Shown here one piece after another: positions 8,470 through 16,663 of a stretch of 64,000 nucleotides of DNA (its first letter is position 1; each line of letters starts with the position of its first letter). Origin of the DNA: Cytophagales bacterium (lineage in GTDB: Bacteria > Bacteroidota > Bacteroidia > Cytophagales > Spirosomataceae). The stretch spans positions 19,955-83,954 of the forward strand of contig JAAFJL010000003.1 of the NCBI GenBank assembly GCA_013298865.1, in the 5' to 3' direction. The notes under the pieces are model-generated. The model was not told where the DNA came from, made no database searches, and saw only the letters and a program-made list of their open reading frames with translations. Position numbers and translations under genes: made by a program.

Positions 8470-9420
8470 TCAAGGAATCAAAATGATTTTTCCAGTACTT
8501 TTTCTACTTTCTATTAGTTCGTGAGCTTTTTTGCCATCTGCCAGTGCAAAACTCGTAGGACTTTGTATTTTGATTTTTCCTTCAAGAATCCACTTGAATA
8601 ATTCATTACTCCTTACCACTCTCTCTTCCTTGCTGATAAGATAACTCCACAAATCGCCACCAATTAATTTTTTACTTCCATCCATCAACATTCGTGGGTC
8701 TATGTGCGGAGGATTTCCACCCGCAAAACCATAAAAAACTACACTGCCTGTTTCTTTTACTGTTTCAAAACTTTGTAAAATAGTCGTTCCAACACTTTCA
8801 TAGACTACCGTGATTTCTTCGGCTTTGCACAACCGAACCCAATCTTCATTGTATAAAAAAACGGCATCGCAACCATTTTCAATTGCTATATTTTTCTTTT
8901 CTTCTGATGAAGTTAAGCCTATTACTTTTGCTCCTTTCATTTTGCAAATTTGTACCAATAATTGCCCCACACCACCCGCACACGTATGAATTAGCACAAC
9001 ATCTTTTTCGGAAACAGCATAACTATCAGTCGCAAGATACTGTGCCGTTAAGCCTTGTAACATTACGGAAGCGGCAGTTTCAAAAGAAATTGGATTTGGT
9101 AATGGCAAACATTTTTCGATTGGGACTGCTACCAACTCTGCATTGGCGAATGGGACATCAGCAAAACATATTTTATCCCCATTGTTAAATCCTTCGATAT
9201 TATTTTGATTGACGATAATACCAGCACCCTCGTAACCAGCAATAAATGGTGGTTGTCCTTTTAAATGATAATTTCCTTTTCGTCGATACACATCGGCATA
9301 GTTCAGACCGATAGCTTTCATTTGTACCAGAACCTCATTGGGCTGTAAAATGGGTGCTGGAATATCAATGTATTGTAGAACGTCTGGACCGCCAAATGTT
9401 GAAAAAGTTAATGCTTTCAA
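8470..9420 (-). CDS. NADPH:quinone reductase-like zinc-independent MDR oxidoreductase
   Basis: A 316-residue medium-chain dehydrogenase/reductase. The N-terminal GroES-like domain shows IGLNYADVYRRKGNYHL and GYEGAGII. The Rossmann domain has VLIHTCAGGVGQLLVQICKMKGAKVIGLTSS (an A-G-G-V-G nucleotide loop) and VVYESVGTT. Zinc-ligand cysteines of alcohol dehydrogenases are absent, as in quinone oxidoreductases (QOR/zeta-crystallin). It lies just upstream of the beta-helix gene on the same strand, but the functional link is unclear. Confidence 0.88.
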   Translation of the reverse strand: MKALTFSTFGGPDVLQYIDIPAPILQPNEVLVQMKAIGLNYADVYRRKGNYHLKGQPPFIAGYEGAGIIVNQNNIEGFNNGDKICFADVPFANAELVAVPIEKCLPLPNPISFETAASVMLQGLTAQYLATDSYAVSEKDVVLIHTCAGGVGQLLVQICKMKGAKVIGLTSSEEKKNIAIENGCDAVFLYNEDWVRLCKAEEITVVYESVGTTILQSFETVKETGSVVFYGFAGGNPPHIDPRMLMDGSKKLIGGDLWSYLISKEERVVRSNELFKWILEGKIKIQSPTSFALADGKKAHELIESRKSTGKIILIP

Positions 9421-9496
9421 TTTGTTGATGTTTTGGTGAATATTGATTTATAAGCAAAATTAGTCCATTCTGAGTCAATAATTTTATTCCCATACG

Positions 9497-9706
9497 TTAT
9501 TCTAATTCCGAGCATAGAAACCCTAATTCATTAATCCCATTACAAACTATGGCTGAAATATCTTTTTGACTTTCGATTCTTAAAATTCTATCAGAGTCCT
9601 TAAAATCAATATTCCATTTTGTAAACGGAAGGTATTTCTCTAAAAATGGTTTAACAAATTTGACATCTCGTTTTTGTAGAGAGGTCTTAAAAACGTAAAC
9701 ATTCAT
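9497..9706 (-). CDS. Small HMA-like ferredoxin-fold protein
   Basis: A 69-residue protein (MNVYVFKTSL ... FKDSDRILRIES ... INELGFLCSELE). The beta-alpha-beta-beta-alpha-beta pattern resembles heavy-metal-associated domains, but it lacks the CxxC metal motif; related small Bacteroidota proteins with the pattern KTS...WNVD..D.ILRIE are known to me only as hypothetical. It is the last of three small co-directional genes (DUF2147-like, two-helix membrane protein, this one). Confidence 0.6.
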   Translation of the reverse strand: MNVYVFKTSLQKRDVKFVKPFLEKYLPFTKWNIDFKDSDRILRIESQKDISAIVCNGINELGFLCSELE

Positions 9707-9753
9707 AATTCTTGATTGTTATAATCAGTGAGTAATCGGTATTTTAAACAGTT

Positions 9754-9993
9754 TCAAAATTTACGCAGTAACCATCGCCACCAAATTTTTAAAAAATATT
9801 TTATGTTCTGCACAAATTCTTTGCCCAAAAAAATGATTGATAAAACAAACAATCCTTCTCCAAATATGATTATAATAGTCAGTAAAATGGCTTTTTGCTT
9901 GGTTGGTAAATCAATAAAACCAATGAATAATGGTAAAATCCACATAAGACTGGCAAGCCCCAAGAGAATATAGCCAATAATTTTCTTGTCCAT
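9754..9993 (-). CDS. Small two-helix membrane protein (transporter-suffix type)
   Basis: About 79 residues from ATG 9993. Two hydrophobic helices are evident (IIGYILLGLASLMWILPLF and AILLTIIIIFGEGLFVLSII), followed by GKEFVQNIKYFLKIWWRW. The GYILLGL...GKE pattern resembles the domain called transporter suffix domain in other bacteria. An alternative start at 10023 would overlap the upstream DUF2147-like gene by 16 nt. The role is unknown. Confidence 0.55.
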   Translation of the reverse strand: MDKKIIGYILLGLASLMWILPLFIGFIDLPTKQKAILLTIIIIFGEGLFVLSIIFLGKEFVQNIKYFLKIWWRWLLRKF

Positions 9994-10007
9994 AAACTTG
10001 AAAGTAT

Positions 10008-10394
10008 TTAGATTTTTTTCCACGTTTCATTAAAATTTATAAACCCCCATCTTACTTTTAGTTTAAGGCTTTTCCCATCCGCAGCAACCGTAAACAAACC
10101 TTTATATTCTTTATTATTTGAAGGGTCAATGACGATTCCTTTGTAGTCAGTATTTTCACTAAAAGCAAACTCCTTTCCAATAGTTTTACCGATATTGACT
10201 TTTTCTTTTTCATTGATTGCACTCATTTGCTTTATCGAAAACGAGTTACCTGTTTTAAAGATTTCAACTATAGTTTTATCTTCGGTTTGCCATTTGCCTA
10301 CAAGAGTCTCTCCGTTTTTCTGAGCATATAACTGAGTTGAAATAGCTAAAATCATTGCTAAAATGCCAATTTGTGAGTTTTTGATGATTTTCAT
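10008..10394 (-). CDS. DUF2147-like exported protein
   Basis: A 128-residue protein with a signal peptide ending near TQLYAQ. The mature domain starts with LVGKWQTEDKTIVEIFK and ends with LKLKVRWGFINFNETWKKI, the lipocalin-like pattern of DUF2147 proteins, which are periplasmic and of unknown role. It is probably first in a three-gene minus-strand run with the two-helix protein and the HMA-like protein. Confidence 0.72.
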   Translation of the reverse strand: MKIIKNSQIGILAMILAISTQLYAQKNGETLVGKWQTEDKTIVEIFKTGNSFSIKQMSAINEKEKVNIGKTIGKEFAFSENTDYKGIVIDPSNNKEYKGLFTVAADGKSLKLKVRWGFINFNETWKKI

Positions 10395-10466
10395 GTTTTT
10401 AATTTTGATTGTTATAAATTATTGGAGTTATATGCTTTAAGTCGCAAGTCCAATTTTACTTGTTGA

Positions 10467-10557
10467 AACCTCTCCCCCAGCCCCTCTCCTGCTGAGAGGG
10501 GAGCAATTGTCGCCGATTTTCTCCCCTCTCAGCAGGAGAGGGGTCGGGGGAGAGGTT
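10467..10557. repeat. REP-like GC-rich inverted repeat, 37-bp arms
   Basis: Arms 10467-10503 and 10521-10557 are reverse complements except for one CT/TC dinucleotide; the loop is 17 nt. The core pattern is CCTCTCCCCCAGCCCCTCTC with GCTGAGAGGGGAG. It lies downstream of the outer-membrane protein gene (minus strand, ending at 10591) and upstream of the DUF2147-like gene. It is much richer in G+C than the genes around it and is not followed by a clear T-run. Confidence 0.88.
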
Positions 10558-10590
10558 TTGTGACATTACATATTTAGTTCCGTTAATAAA

Positions 10591-11226
10591 TTATTGAAGT
10601 GGCGTTTTAAAGCCAATTTGTAAACTAACCCCATTCAATTGTTTATTGCTAATATCAGTTTTGAATGGAATAGTTAAATATTGTAATTCTGCAAAAACGA
10701 TTAAATATTTATTGAATTCATATTCTCCCCCCATGCCGCCACGCAGGGAGAGAAAAGGTTTTTGAGTACTCGAAATTTCTATTGCACTTGTTGTTTTTTC
10801 ATAATTCACAGTTGGTACATCCATTGAAGCATAGCCCAAACCCGAATAGATAAAGGGAGAGAATCTTTTCGTTGCATGAAAGGTATAGCCAAAATCAAAT
10901 CCTATAATTAAGGTTTGCACTTTATCCGAAATTCTAAAGGCTTGTCCATTGATTAGTGCATTATCAGAATAACCGATATTGTATTGGTCAAAAGCAAACC
11001 TTGTAAAGTAGTTGTGTTTATAATTAATCTGAGCTTGAAAACTGTAAACAGGACCATATTTTGCCAATAATGTGGATACTTCAGTTGGAAAATATAAGCC
11101 AAAACCACCATTAAAATAATACTCAAATCGCTTAGGATTTTTTTGAATTATTTGATTTTCAGTTTGGCAAAGCACAGAATTTCCTTCCAATAATAGCAGG
11201 ATGAATAGTAATATTTTTTTTGGCAT
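10591..11226 (-). CDS. Outer-membrane beta-barrel protein
   Basis: About 211 residues from ATG 11226 with signal peptide MPKKILLFILLLLEGNSVLC. The rest alternates polar and hydrophobic residues in strands (YYFNGGFGLYFP, FTRFAFDQYNIGYS, TLIIGFDFGYTFHA, FSPFIYSGLGYASM, QIGFKTPLQ) as in PF13505/OmpW-like porin-fold proteins, ending in a barrel-like strand. Upstream lies an operator matching the one in the adjacent TetR promoter, so it is probably a TetR target. Confidence 0.78.
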   Translation of the reverse strand: MPKKILLFILLLLEGNSVLCQTENQIIQKNPKRFEYYFNGGFGLYFPTEVSTLLAKYGPVYSFQAQINYKHNYFTRFAFDQYNIGYSDNALINGQAFRISDKVQTLIIGFDFGYTFHATKRFSPFIYSGLGYASMDVPTVNYEKTTSAIEISSTQKPFLSLRGGMGGEYEFNKYLIVFAELQYLTIPFKTDISNKQLNGVSLQIGFKTPLQ

Positions 11227-11293
11227 TATTTCATGATTTATATTTTGCGCCCTACAATCCTCTATATGTTCACACACTATTGTTAATTTTATT

Positions 11294-11309
11294 AGTGAGT
11301 AATCACTTA
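11294..11309. promoter_or_regulatory. TetR-type operator upstream of the outer-membrane protein
   Basis: AGTGAGTAATCACTTA: arms AGTGA/TCACT around GTAA. It differs at two positions from the site in the tetR promoter (11872-11887). It lies 68 bp upstream of the outer-membrane protein ATG and 20 bp after the tetR stop. Confidence 0.72.
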
Positions 11310-11328
11310 TTTTTTTTGATAAAATTTT

Positions 11329-11865
11329 TTAATCAATGAATTTGAGTTCTATATTTTTGACAAGCTCGACAGGATTTTCATTATTATCATTTTCAAGAAT
11401 ATACAATGCCAAGCCGTTCAAGAATATGAAAAAAGTTTCCTTTTCTACATCAGGATTACCACAATTTAATGACTTGAAAGCATTTTTGACTTTGGTATCT
11501 AATGGTTCAAAGAACGCATTTTGGTCAAAATCTTCTCTGTATTTATCATTTTGAAGTCTCATGTTATTCTGCAATTTCCAAAACTCCCGATGCTGACTAA
11601 TAATTTTGTAGGGTAATTCTAAGGTTAATAGAATGACCTTTTTAGGGTCATTTTCCTCAATGATTAAGTCTAAATACGGTTTTATTTTAGTAAAGCCTTC
11701 TATTAAAATTTCATTCAGCAAACCTTCTTTGTTGGTAAAATGTCTAAATATTAGCCCCTCAGAAACCTCCGCTTTTTTAGCAATCAGACTTGTAGAAGTA
11801 TTATCGAACCCTTGGCTCGAAAATAATTGTAAGGCTACATTAAATATAGTTTCTTTCTTATTCAT
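11329..11865 (-). CDS. TetR/AcrR family transcriptional repressor
   Basis: A 178-residue protein from ATG 11865 (the longer frame to 11898 would start upstream of the operator/TSS). The N-terminal helix-turn-helix is clear: IFNVALQLFSSQGFDNTSTS, IAKKAEVSEGLIFRHFTNKEGLL. The C-terminal ligand domain is variable, as in the family. Its promoter contains a palindromic operator directly after the -7 element, which predicts autorepression. A second copy of the operator precedes the neighbouring outer-membrane protein gene. Confidence 0.9.
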   Translation of the reverse strand: MNKKETIFNVALQLFSSQGFDNTSTSLIAKKAEVSEGLIFRHFTNKEGLLNEILIEGFTKIKPYLDLIIEENDPKKVILLTLELPYKIISQHREFWKLQNNMRLQNDKYREDFDQNAFFEPLDTKVKNAFKSLNCGNPDVEKETFFIFLNGLALYILENDNNENPVELVKNIELKFID

Positions 11866-11871
11866 AATAAA

Positions 11872-11917
11872 AGTGAGTAATCGCTCACAAAAGTACATAA
11901 GATATTTATATGTGCAA
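11872..11917 (-). promoter_or_regulatory. Bacteroidota promoter plus operator of the tetR gene
   Basis: On the minus strand: TTG (11917-11915), 19 nt, then TACTTTTG (11895-11888), the exact Bacteroidota -33/-7 form. The palindrome AGTGAGTAATCGCTCA (11872-11887 on plus) begins at the next base, so a bound repressor would cover the transcription start. Confidence 0.85.
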
Positions 11918-12115
11918 TTTTTTTAGGATTAAATTTTTTAAATAGCGAACAATAGGCAATTGTAGTATTGATTAAACAGCCTTGAAATTTGTATCTTAAA
12001 AGTAGAGTTCATAGTTTTATAAATGAGAAACTAATGATATACTGTTTATGAAGGAGTTAATAGATGATTCTTGTAATTTCTTAGTCTCAATTTTTACAAT
12101 ATTCAACATAAATTC

Positions 12116-12676
12116 ATGAAAATATCAAACGCTATTTACCTGTCTCTGTTATTGTTAAGTAGTTGTCAAAATGCTTCCCAGAATAGTACTCCTATTAGAA
12201 ACATTACTATCGCTAATGAATTTGTCGATGCTTTTTATTCCTTCAACAGAGATTCTCTTCAAGCCATTTTATCCGTTGCAAAAGAATCCCAACCGAATAT
12301 CTTATACTATCAAAAATGGGCTGAGTGTGCTAATTATGAAATAGTAAATCGTAATAAATTTATTGAGAAGAATGACTCTACCGTGATATTTCCTGTCACT
12401 GTAAAAGATGATTTGATGGCTACACTAAAAATCAATTTCAATGTTACAGACACGTTCCGTATTACAATAAAAAATAAAAGAATCAGAGCTGTTACAACTT
12501 CCTCAAACGATCTTCCAGAATATTATAAAGCGAAAGAATGGGTAAAACAAAACCACCCTGAATTAATTGAAAAAGCCTGTGAAGGTATTTGGGACGGAGG
12601 TCCTACACCATGCGAATGTGTAAAAGGAATGCTAAAAGGATTCAGTTTATTGAAGGAAAAGGATAGTAAATTTTAA
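12116..12676 (+). CDS. Lipoprotein of unknown function
   Basis: A 186-residue protein with signal and lipobox LLSSC (Cys about residue 17). The mature part has no family I recognise. A helical N-terminal segment (EFVDAFYSFNRDSLQAILS) is followed by a beta-rich middle (VIFPVTVKDDLMATLKINFNV), reminiscent of NTF2-like folds. The C-terminus is unusual in having three cysteines close together (EKACEGIWDGGPTPCECVKG). The gene stands alone between the tetR promoter region and a small membrane protein. Confidence 0.6.
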   Translation: MKISNAIYLSLLLLSSCQNASQNSTPIRNITIANEFVDAFYSFNRDSLQAILSVAKESQPNILYYQKWAECANYEIVNRNKFIEKNDSTVIFPVTVKDDLMATLKINFNVTDTFRITIKNKRIRAVTTSSNDLPEYYKAKEWVKQNHPELIEKACEGIWDGGPTPCECVKGMLKGFSLLKEKDSKF

Positions 12677-12783
12677 ACAGATTCTTTAAGAAGGTCGAGG
12701 CTAATGGCTTTGGGGAATGGTCATAGAAATACTTTAGTTACAGAAGAATCATCACATTTTAACCAATTATAAACCCAAAATTT

Positions 12784-13176
12784 ATGTCAATCCGAAAACA
12801 TCTGTACTTGCTTTACCTGTCAACGTCTTTTTGGACATGGTTCTTTTTAGGCGGTTTATGGACTAACTACTATCAAGATTTAACTCCTATAAAATCTATT
12901 ATAGTTGGTTTCATATTTCCTGCTATTATATTGATGACTTTAGGGAAAGGACTCTTAAAATCAGTGACCAAAAGTAATTATTTGAGAGCCTCCGTTATTT
13001 GTGCTTCTTATATCGCACTTGTATTAGTTGCTTATGATTTTATTTATTTGAAGCTACATTTGGGTAAAAGTTTTACCTATTTGCTTGATTATTGGTACTT
13101 GACTTTCTTTACTCCAATTCCATATTTAGTATTATTGCCGATAGGTTATCAGTTGGACAAGCAATCTAAGAGTTGA
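12784..13176 (+). CDS. Hypothetical four-helix membrane protein
   Basis: A 130-residue protein with four hydrophobic helices (about 8-28, 36-54, 66-86 and 100-120). I do not recognise a family. Aromatic-rich N-terminus (FWTWFFLGGLW). It is separated from the upstream lipoprotein by 107 bp and is followed by an inverted repeat of the GTAGGAAC family. Confidence 0.6.
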   Translation: MSIRKHLYLLYLSTSFWTWFFLGGLWTNYYQDLTPIKSIIVGFIFPAIILMTLGKGLLKSVTKSNYLRASVICASYIALVLVAYDFIYLKLHLGKSFTYLLDYWYLTFFTPIPYLVLLPIGYQLDKQSKS

Positions 13177-13221
13177 TACAATATTAAAAACAACAATTTC
13201 CTTTCATTCTTGGACTGTGTT

Positions 13222-13286
13222 TGGTCGTAGGAACGTTTCGCTAAACCTGAGTCTGTGTAGGTTTAGCGAAAACGTTCCTACGACCA
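13222..13286. repeat. Inverted repeat of the GTAGGAACGTTTCGC family
   Basis: Arms 13222-13248 and 13259-13286 (core TGGTCGTAGGAACGTTTCGC with TTTAGCGAAAACGTTCCTAC) pair almost fully around a 10-nt loop. The same core occurs at 20371-20395 and, shortened, at 20426-20454, so it is an interspersed family. Confidence 0.85.
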
Positions 13287-13412
13287 GTTGTGGAGTAAAA
13301 ATTTGAACTTTTGTAGCTTACTTCCCCAAATCACAATTTTAAAGATTTATCAAAAGAATTAAAGAATTTATTGCATAAATTGTAGAATAATTTATACAAT
13401 AAAGATACAAAC

Positions 13413-14336
13413 ATGAATTCTTTGACTCAATTTCAACTTTCTACTGGTAAAATATTAGGACTGCTATTCATTGCTACTCTTTTGTATGGTATCTCTGAAT
13501 TTGTTTATCTCAAATTCATCAAAAAAGTAGCAAAATCTAAAGAATATGGAACAACTTTTATCGCTATAATTGTCCTAATTTTGGTTGCAGTTTTGGTTTC
13601 GCAAACTTACGGGAGAATCAATACTGCAATTATTGGTATTTGGGCGAGTAAATATTCGCTCTTTCAGACGGATTTGTCTTGGTATTGGTGGATTTATGGA
13701 TTGGTAGTGTATGAATTTTTCTACTGGATTCAACATTGGTTGGCTCATAAAGTCAGGTTGCTATGGTGTATTCATTCTCCGCACCATGCCCCCGAATCAA
13801 TGAATATGTTTGTAGGCTTTAATCATTCTTTCCTGGAAAGTATTTTTTATATGCCTTTTTTCTTAGGTTTTTTTCCAGCTATTTGTGGCGTTCGTCCTGA
13901 GATTATTATCGTCGTCAATATTTTAGATACTGTTTATGGGAGTTTTCTTCATATCTCTGACCATGTATTAAAAGGCAGACTCAAATTCATTGAAAAATTC
14001 TTGCAAACTCCCATCTATCATCGTATTCATCATGCTCAAAATGTGGCTTATATGGATACAAATTATACATCAATTACACTTCTTTGGGACTATGTTTTCA
14101 AGACATTCCAGCCTTTAAAGTCTTCATTACCAATACAATACGGAATTACGAGAGATGTTAATACCGAGAGTTTTAAAGATACCCATTTTGGAGAATTTAG
14201 ACTACTTTGGGAAGACATAAAAAATGCTAAAACTCTAAAAGAGAAATTTCAATACATATTTATGCCTCCAGGTTGGACAAGTGTTGGGGAACTTCAAACA
14301 GCGAGTTATTTGAAACAGAAATTAGTAGATATTTAA
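13413..14336 (+). CDS. Sterol desaturase / fatty acid hydroxylase superfamily protein
   Basis: A 307-residue membrane protein with several helices before residue 100 and around 145-170. The di-iron histidine clusters are intact: H108-x3-H112, H121-x2-H124-H125, and H203-x2-H206-H207, with additional H138 and H180/H184. This is the pattern of the fatty acid hydroxylase superfamily, acting on lipid substrates at the membrane. The substrate is not identifiable. It ends 7 bp from the stop of the convergent next gene without an obvious terminator hairpin. Confidence 0.85.
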   Translation: MNSLTQFQLSTGKILGLLFIATLLYGISEFVYLKFIKKVAKSKEYGTTFIAIIVLILVAVLVSQTYGRINTAIIGIWASKYSLFQTDLSWYWWIYGLVVYEFFYWIQHWLAHKVRLLWCIHSPHHAPESMNMFVGFNHSFLESIFYMPFFLGFFPAICGVRPEIIIVVNILDTVYGSFLHISDHVLKGRLKFIEKFLQTPIYHRIHHAQNVAYMDTNYTSITLLWDYVFKTFQPLKSSLPIQYGITRDVNTESFKDTHFGEFRLLWEDIKNAKTLKEKFQYIFMPPGWTSVGELQTASYLKQKLVDI

Positions 14337-14343
14337 GATTGAA

Positions 14344-15498
14344 CTACTCAATTTTGATTTCATCAATCAATGTTCGGCGTACAATTTTACCATCTTTCAG
14401 GTATTGTGTAGCTCGTGAGCGATTTTTGCCATCATCACTTAATGTTATAATTTCATAAACGTACATATTTGAACCGTCTTTATATTTCATATAAAACATA
14501 GATGAACGTTGCGTAGGGTCAGCGGATATTTCGGAGGCGTACCCTTCGATTTGTTCATTCGAGAATATCAATTTATCTCTTTCAATTTTCCCAGAAGACT
14601 CTATTTTTTGCGTTTTTCCATCAGCAAAAGTATAGAGGTTTTCTTGTTGATAAGGTTTTTCAAGACTCATAAAATCTAACTTTACGGTAATTTTCGAGGT
14701 AAAATCAGAGGTCAATTTTCCATCGGCATCAACTCTACGAAATTTACCTTGCCAAGTACCAATTTGCTTTGATAATGAAGGAAAACGCTTGTCAAACTCT
14801 TCTTTTTGAATAACATTTGGTGCTTTTTTATCGAATCTTAGCCAACTAAAACCATCTATTTCTCCTCGGATACAACCATCTGCAACTTTCATGCTTCTGT
14901 CTCTATACCAAAGTTGATTTTTGAATAGCAACATATCATATTCGGCATATACTTTTCCATCAATGGGGTGGTCATATACACACGTTTTGCAAAGCATTGA
15001 GCCTCGGTAGCGGTTATTTTTTACTTCAAAATCAATGAATAAATCGCATTTATCAATGTAATCAAAACTTTCGAGGGGCATTTTTGCTACAATTTCTGCT
15101 GCCAAAGGTTTTCTGTCATAAGTACCGCCTGTTTTGAAAAAGAATTGTTTTACCCGAACTTTCTTTTGTTCTTTATCATAAATCAAGCCCATGACTCGCT
15201 GACGATGAGCGACTTGCGGGTTTGTTTCACGAAATTCTTCCAAATATAAAACCACTTCTCCAAATTGCTTTGCATCTAATCTCAGAACTTTCATTTCACG
15301 TTTTTCACGAGTCATCTCAGGAGCAACTTGGTCGCCCAATGCTATGTTATTTGCAACCTGTCTATGATTGTCGTATTGACCTACCCACGACTCAGCAATT
15401 TCTTGAATCATCATTTCTGTGGTTTTGGGGCTTTGGGCAAAGGCTATTGTTTTGCTTTGCAAAAGGATAAAAAGGATGAGAAAATAAGATGGTTTCAT
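14344..15498 (-). CDS. Exported protein with CpeT/CpcT-like and DUF3598-like halves
   Basis: A 384-residue protein with a signal peptide (ends near IAFA). Residues about 30-210 resemble CpeT/CpcT-type calycin proteins (GQYDNHRQVA, HRQRVMGLIYDKEQK, MLLFKNQLWYRDRSM, DGCIRGEIDGFSWLRFD). Residues about 235-384 form a second beta-rich unit beginning GTWQGKFRRVDADGK, similar to DUF3598-type lipocalin folds. CpeT/CpcT proteins are phycobilin lyases in cyanobacteria; no pigment genes are present here, so chromophore ligation is not implied. Confidence 0.5.
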   Translation of the reverse strand: MKPSYFLILFILLQSKTIAFAQSPKTTEMMIQEIAESWVGQYDNHRQVANNIALGDQVAPEMTREKREMKVLRLDAKQFGEVVLYLEEFRETNPQVAHRQRVMGLIYDKEQKKVRVKQFFFKTGGTYDRKPLAAEIVAKMPLESFDYIDKCDLFIDFEVKNNRYRGSMLCKTCVYDHPIDGKVYAEYDMLLFKNQLWYRDRSMKVADGCIRGEIDGFSWLRFDKKAPNVIQKEEFDKRFPSLSKQIGTWQGKFRRVDADGKLTSDFTSKITVKLDFMSLEKPYQQENLYTFADGKTQKIESSGKIERDKLIFSNEQIEGYASEISADPTQRSSMFYMKYKDGSNMYVYEIITLSDDGKNRSRATQYLKDGKIVRRTLIDEIKIE

Positions 15499-15585
15499 TC
15501 GTCTTTGATATAATGTTTTTATTTTTTCAAGAGCGTTTTACGTTGTTTTTTATAAAGATAAATTCAAGATTTTAATCATGGAAAT

Positions 15586-16287
15586 CTATTTCTCTTTCTG
15601 AGTTTTCATCTGAATAATATCTACTAAAAAAGCAAAAGCCATTGAGAAATAAATGTATCCTTTGGGGATTTCGAAATGGAAACCCTCTGCCATTAAAGAA
15701 ACTCCAATCATCATCAAGAAACATAATGCTAAGATTTTGAAGGATGGGTGTTTTTGGATGAATGCACTAATGGGTTTTGAGGCAACGAGCATGATTAAAA
15801 CTGTTACTACTACTGCCGTGTACATTACCCATAGTTGTTGAACCATACCTACGGCGGTGATGATTGAATCTATCGAAAAAACTAAATCCAAGATAATTAT
15901 TTCAGTCAATAATTTTTGAAAATTACCTTTTTGAACTTCATTTTTTGGCGTATCTTCTTCGTTGGCTTGTTCGGTTTTGTGGTAGATTTCTTTGGTACTT
16001 TTATAAATCAAGAAAATACCTCCGATGATTAAGATTATGCCTTTTCCTGAAATTTCTGTTTGGAAAATGGTGAAAAGGGTTTTATCCAATTGTAGAATCC
16101 ACGAGATAAATGCCAGCAAGCCCAACCGCATTACCATTGCTAAACCGATGCCCCAGTATCTCAATTTATCTCGTTGATTATCAGGTAGTTTGTCTGCCAA
16201 GATGGATATAAAAATAATGTTATCAATGCCAAGAATAACCTCTAAGGCAATTAATGAGATTAATGGAATAATTGCGTCCGCTAACAT
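15586..16287 (-). CDS. TerC family membrane protein (putative metal exporter)
   Basis: A 233-residue protein with about seven transmembrane helices. The two repeated acidic motifs are conserved: LEVILGIDNIIFISILAD near the N-terminus and LDLVFSIDSIITAVGMV in the middle. TerC-family members (Alx, MeeF/MeeY types) export manganese, so metal export is the likely role. I looked upstream for a yybP-ykoY manganese riboswitch and found none; only a short hairpin (16378-16401) is seen. Confidence 0.87.
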   Translation of the reverse strand: MLADAIIPLISLIALEVILGIDNIIFISILADKLPDNQRDKLRYWGIGLAMVMRLGLLAFISWILQLDKTLFTIFQTEISGKGIILIIGGIFLIYKSTKEIYHKTEQANEEDTPKNEVQKGNFQKLLTEIIILDLVFSIDSIITAVGMVQQLWVMYTAVVVTVLIMLVASKPISAFIQKHPSFKILALCFLMMIGVSLMAEGFHFEIPKGYIYFSMAFAFLVDIIQMKTQKEK

Positions 16288-16663
16288 ACGTAATGGTTTA
16301 AGAATGAATTATTTAGCCTTTCTGTTTTTATTTTAACACGTTTACTTTTGAAAAGTTTTCAAGCTGTAAAAAGGATAAGTATCGAACCCAAGCTCGATAC
16401 TATTCAAAAATACCTACCGTTTAATAATCTTTGATGTAATCTTATGGTTATGAACTACTTAGCGATTCATTTTCAACTTAAATTTCAAACCAATTCTCTA
16501 AAAATGAGGGTTAGCACCTATTTTATGTCAATGACAAACTGAATAAATTTGCTCCCATAAACTATTATAAAACTAATTTTAGCAAGTACAATACCACTCT
16601 CAAATTCATCAAGATTCTTTCTTTGTTCTGAAAATTATTACTAACACAAAAAACTATTTTTTC
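16288..16663. other. Intergenic region (376 bp) between divergent genes
   Basis: It holds the promoters of terC (minus) and of the metalloprotease (plus), but no exact TTG-N19-TAnnTTTG match was found. One 8-bp stem AGTATCGA/TCGATACT with loop ACCCAAGC lies at 16378-16401. No small gene or RNA is recognisable. Confidence 0.4.

Noticed and set aside
6347..8473. Longer start (TTG 8473) for the beta-helix protein
   Set aside because: It overlaps the upstream stop codon and precedes the real signal peptide, which begins at 8419.
16288..16663. Manganese riboswitch upstream of terC
   Set aside because: The conserved yybP-ykoY loops are not visible; only an 8-bp hairpin is present.
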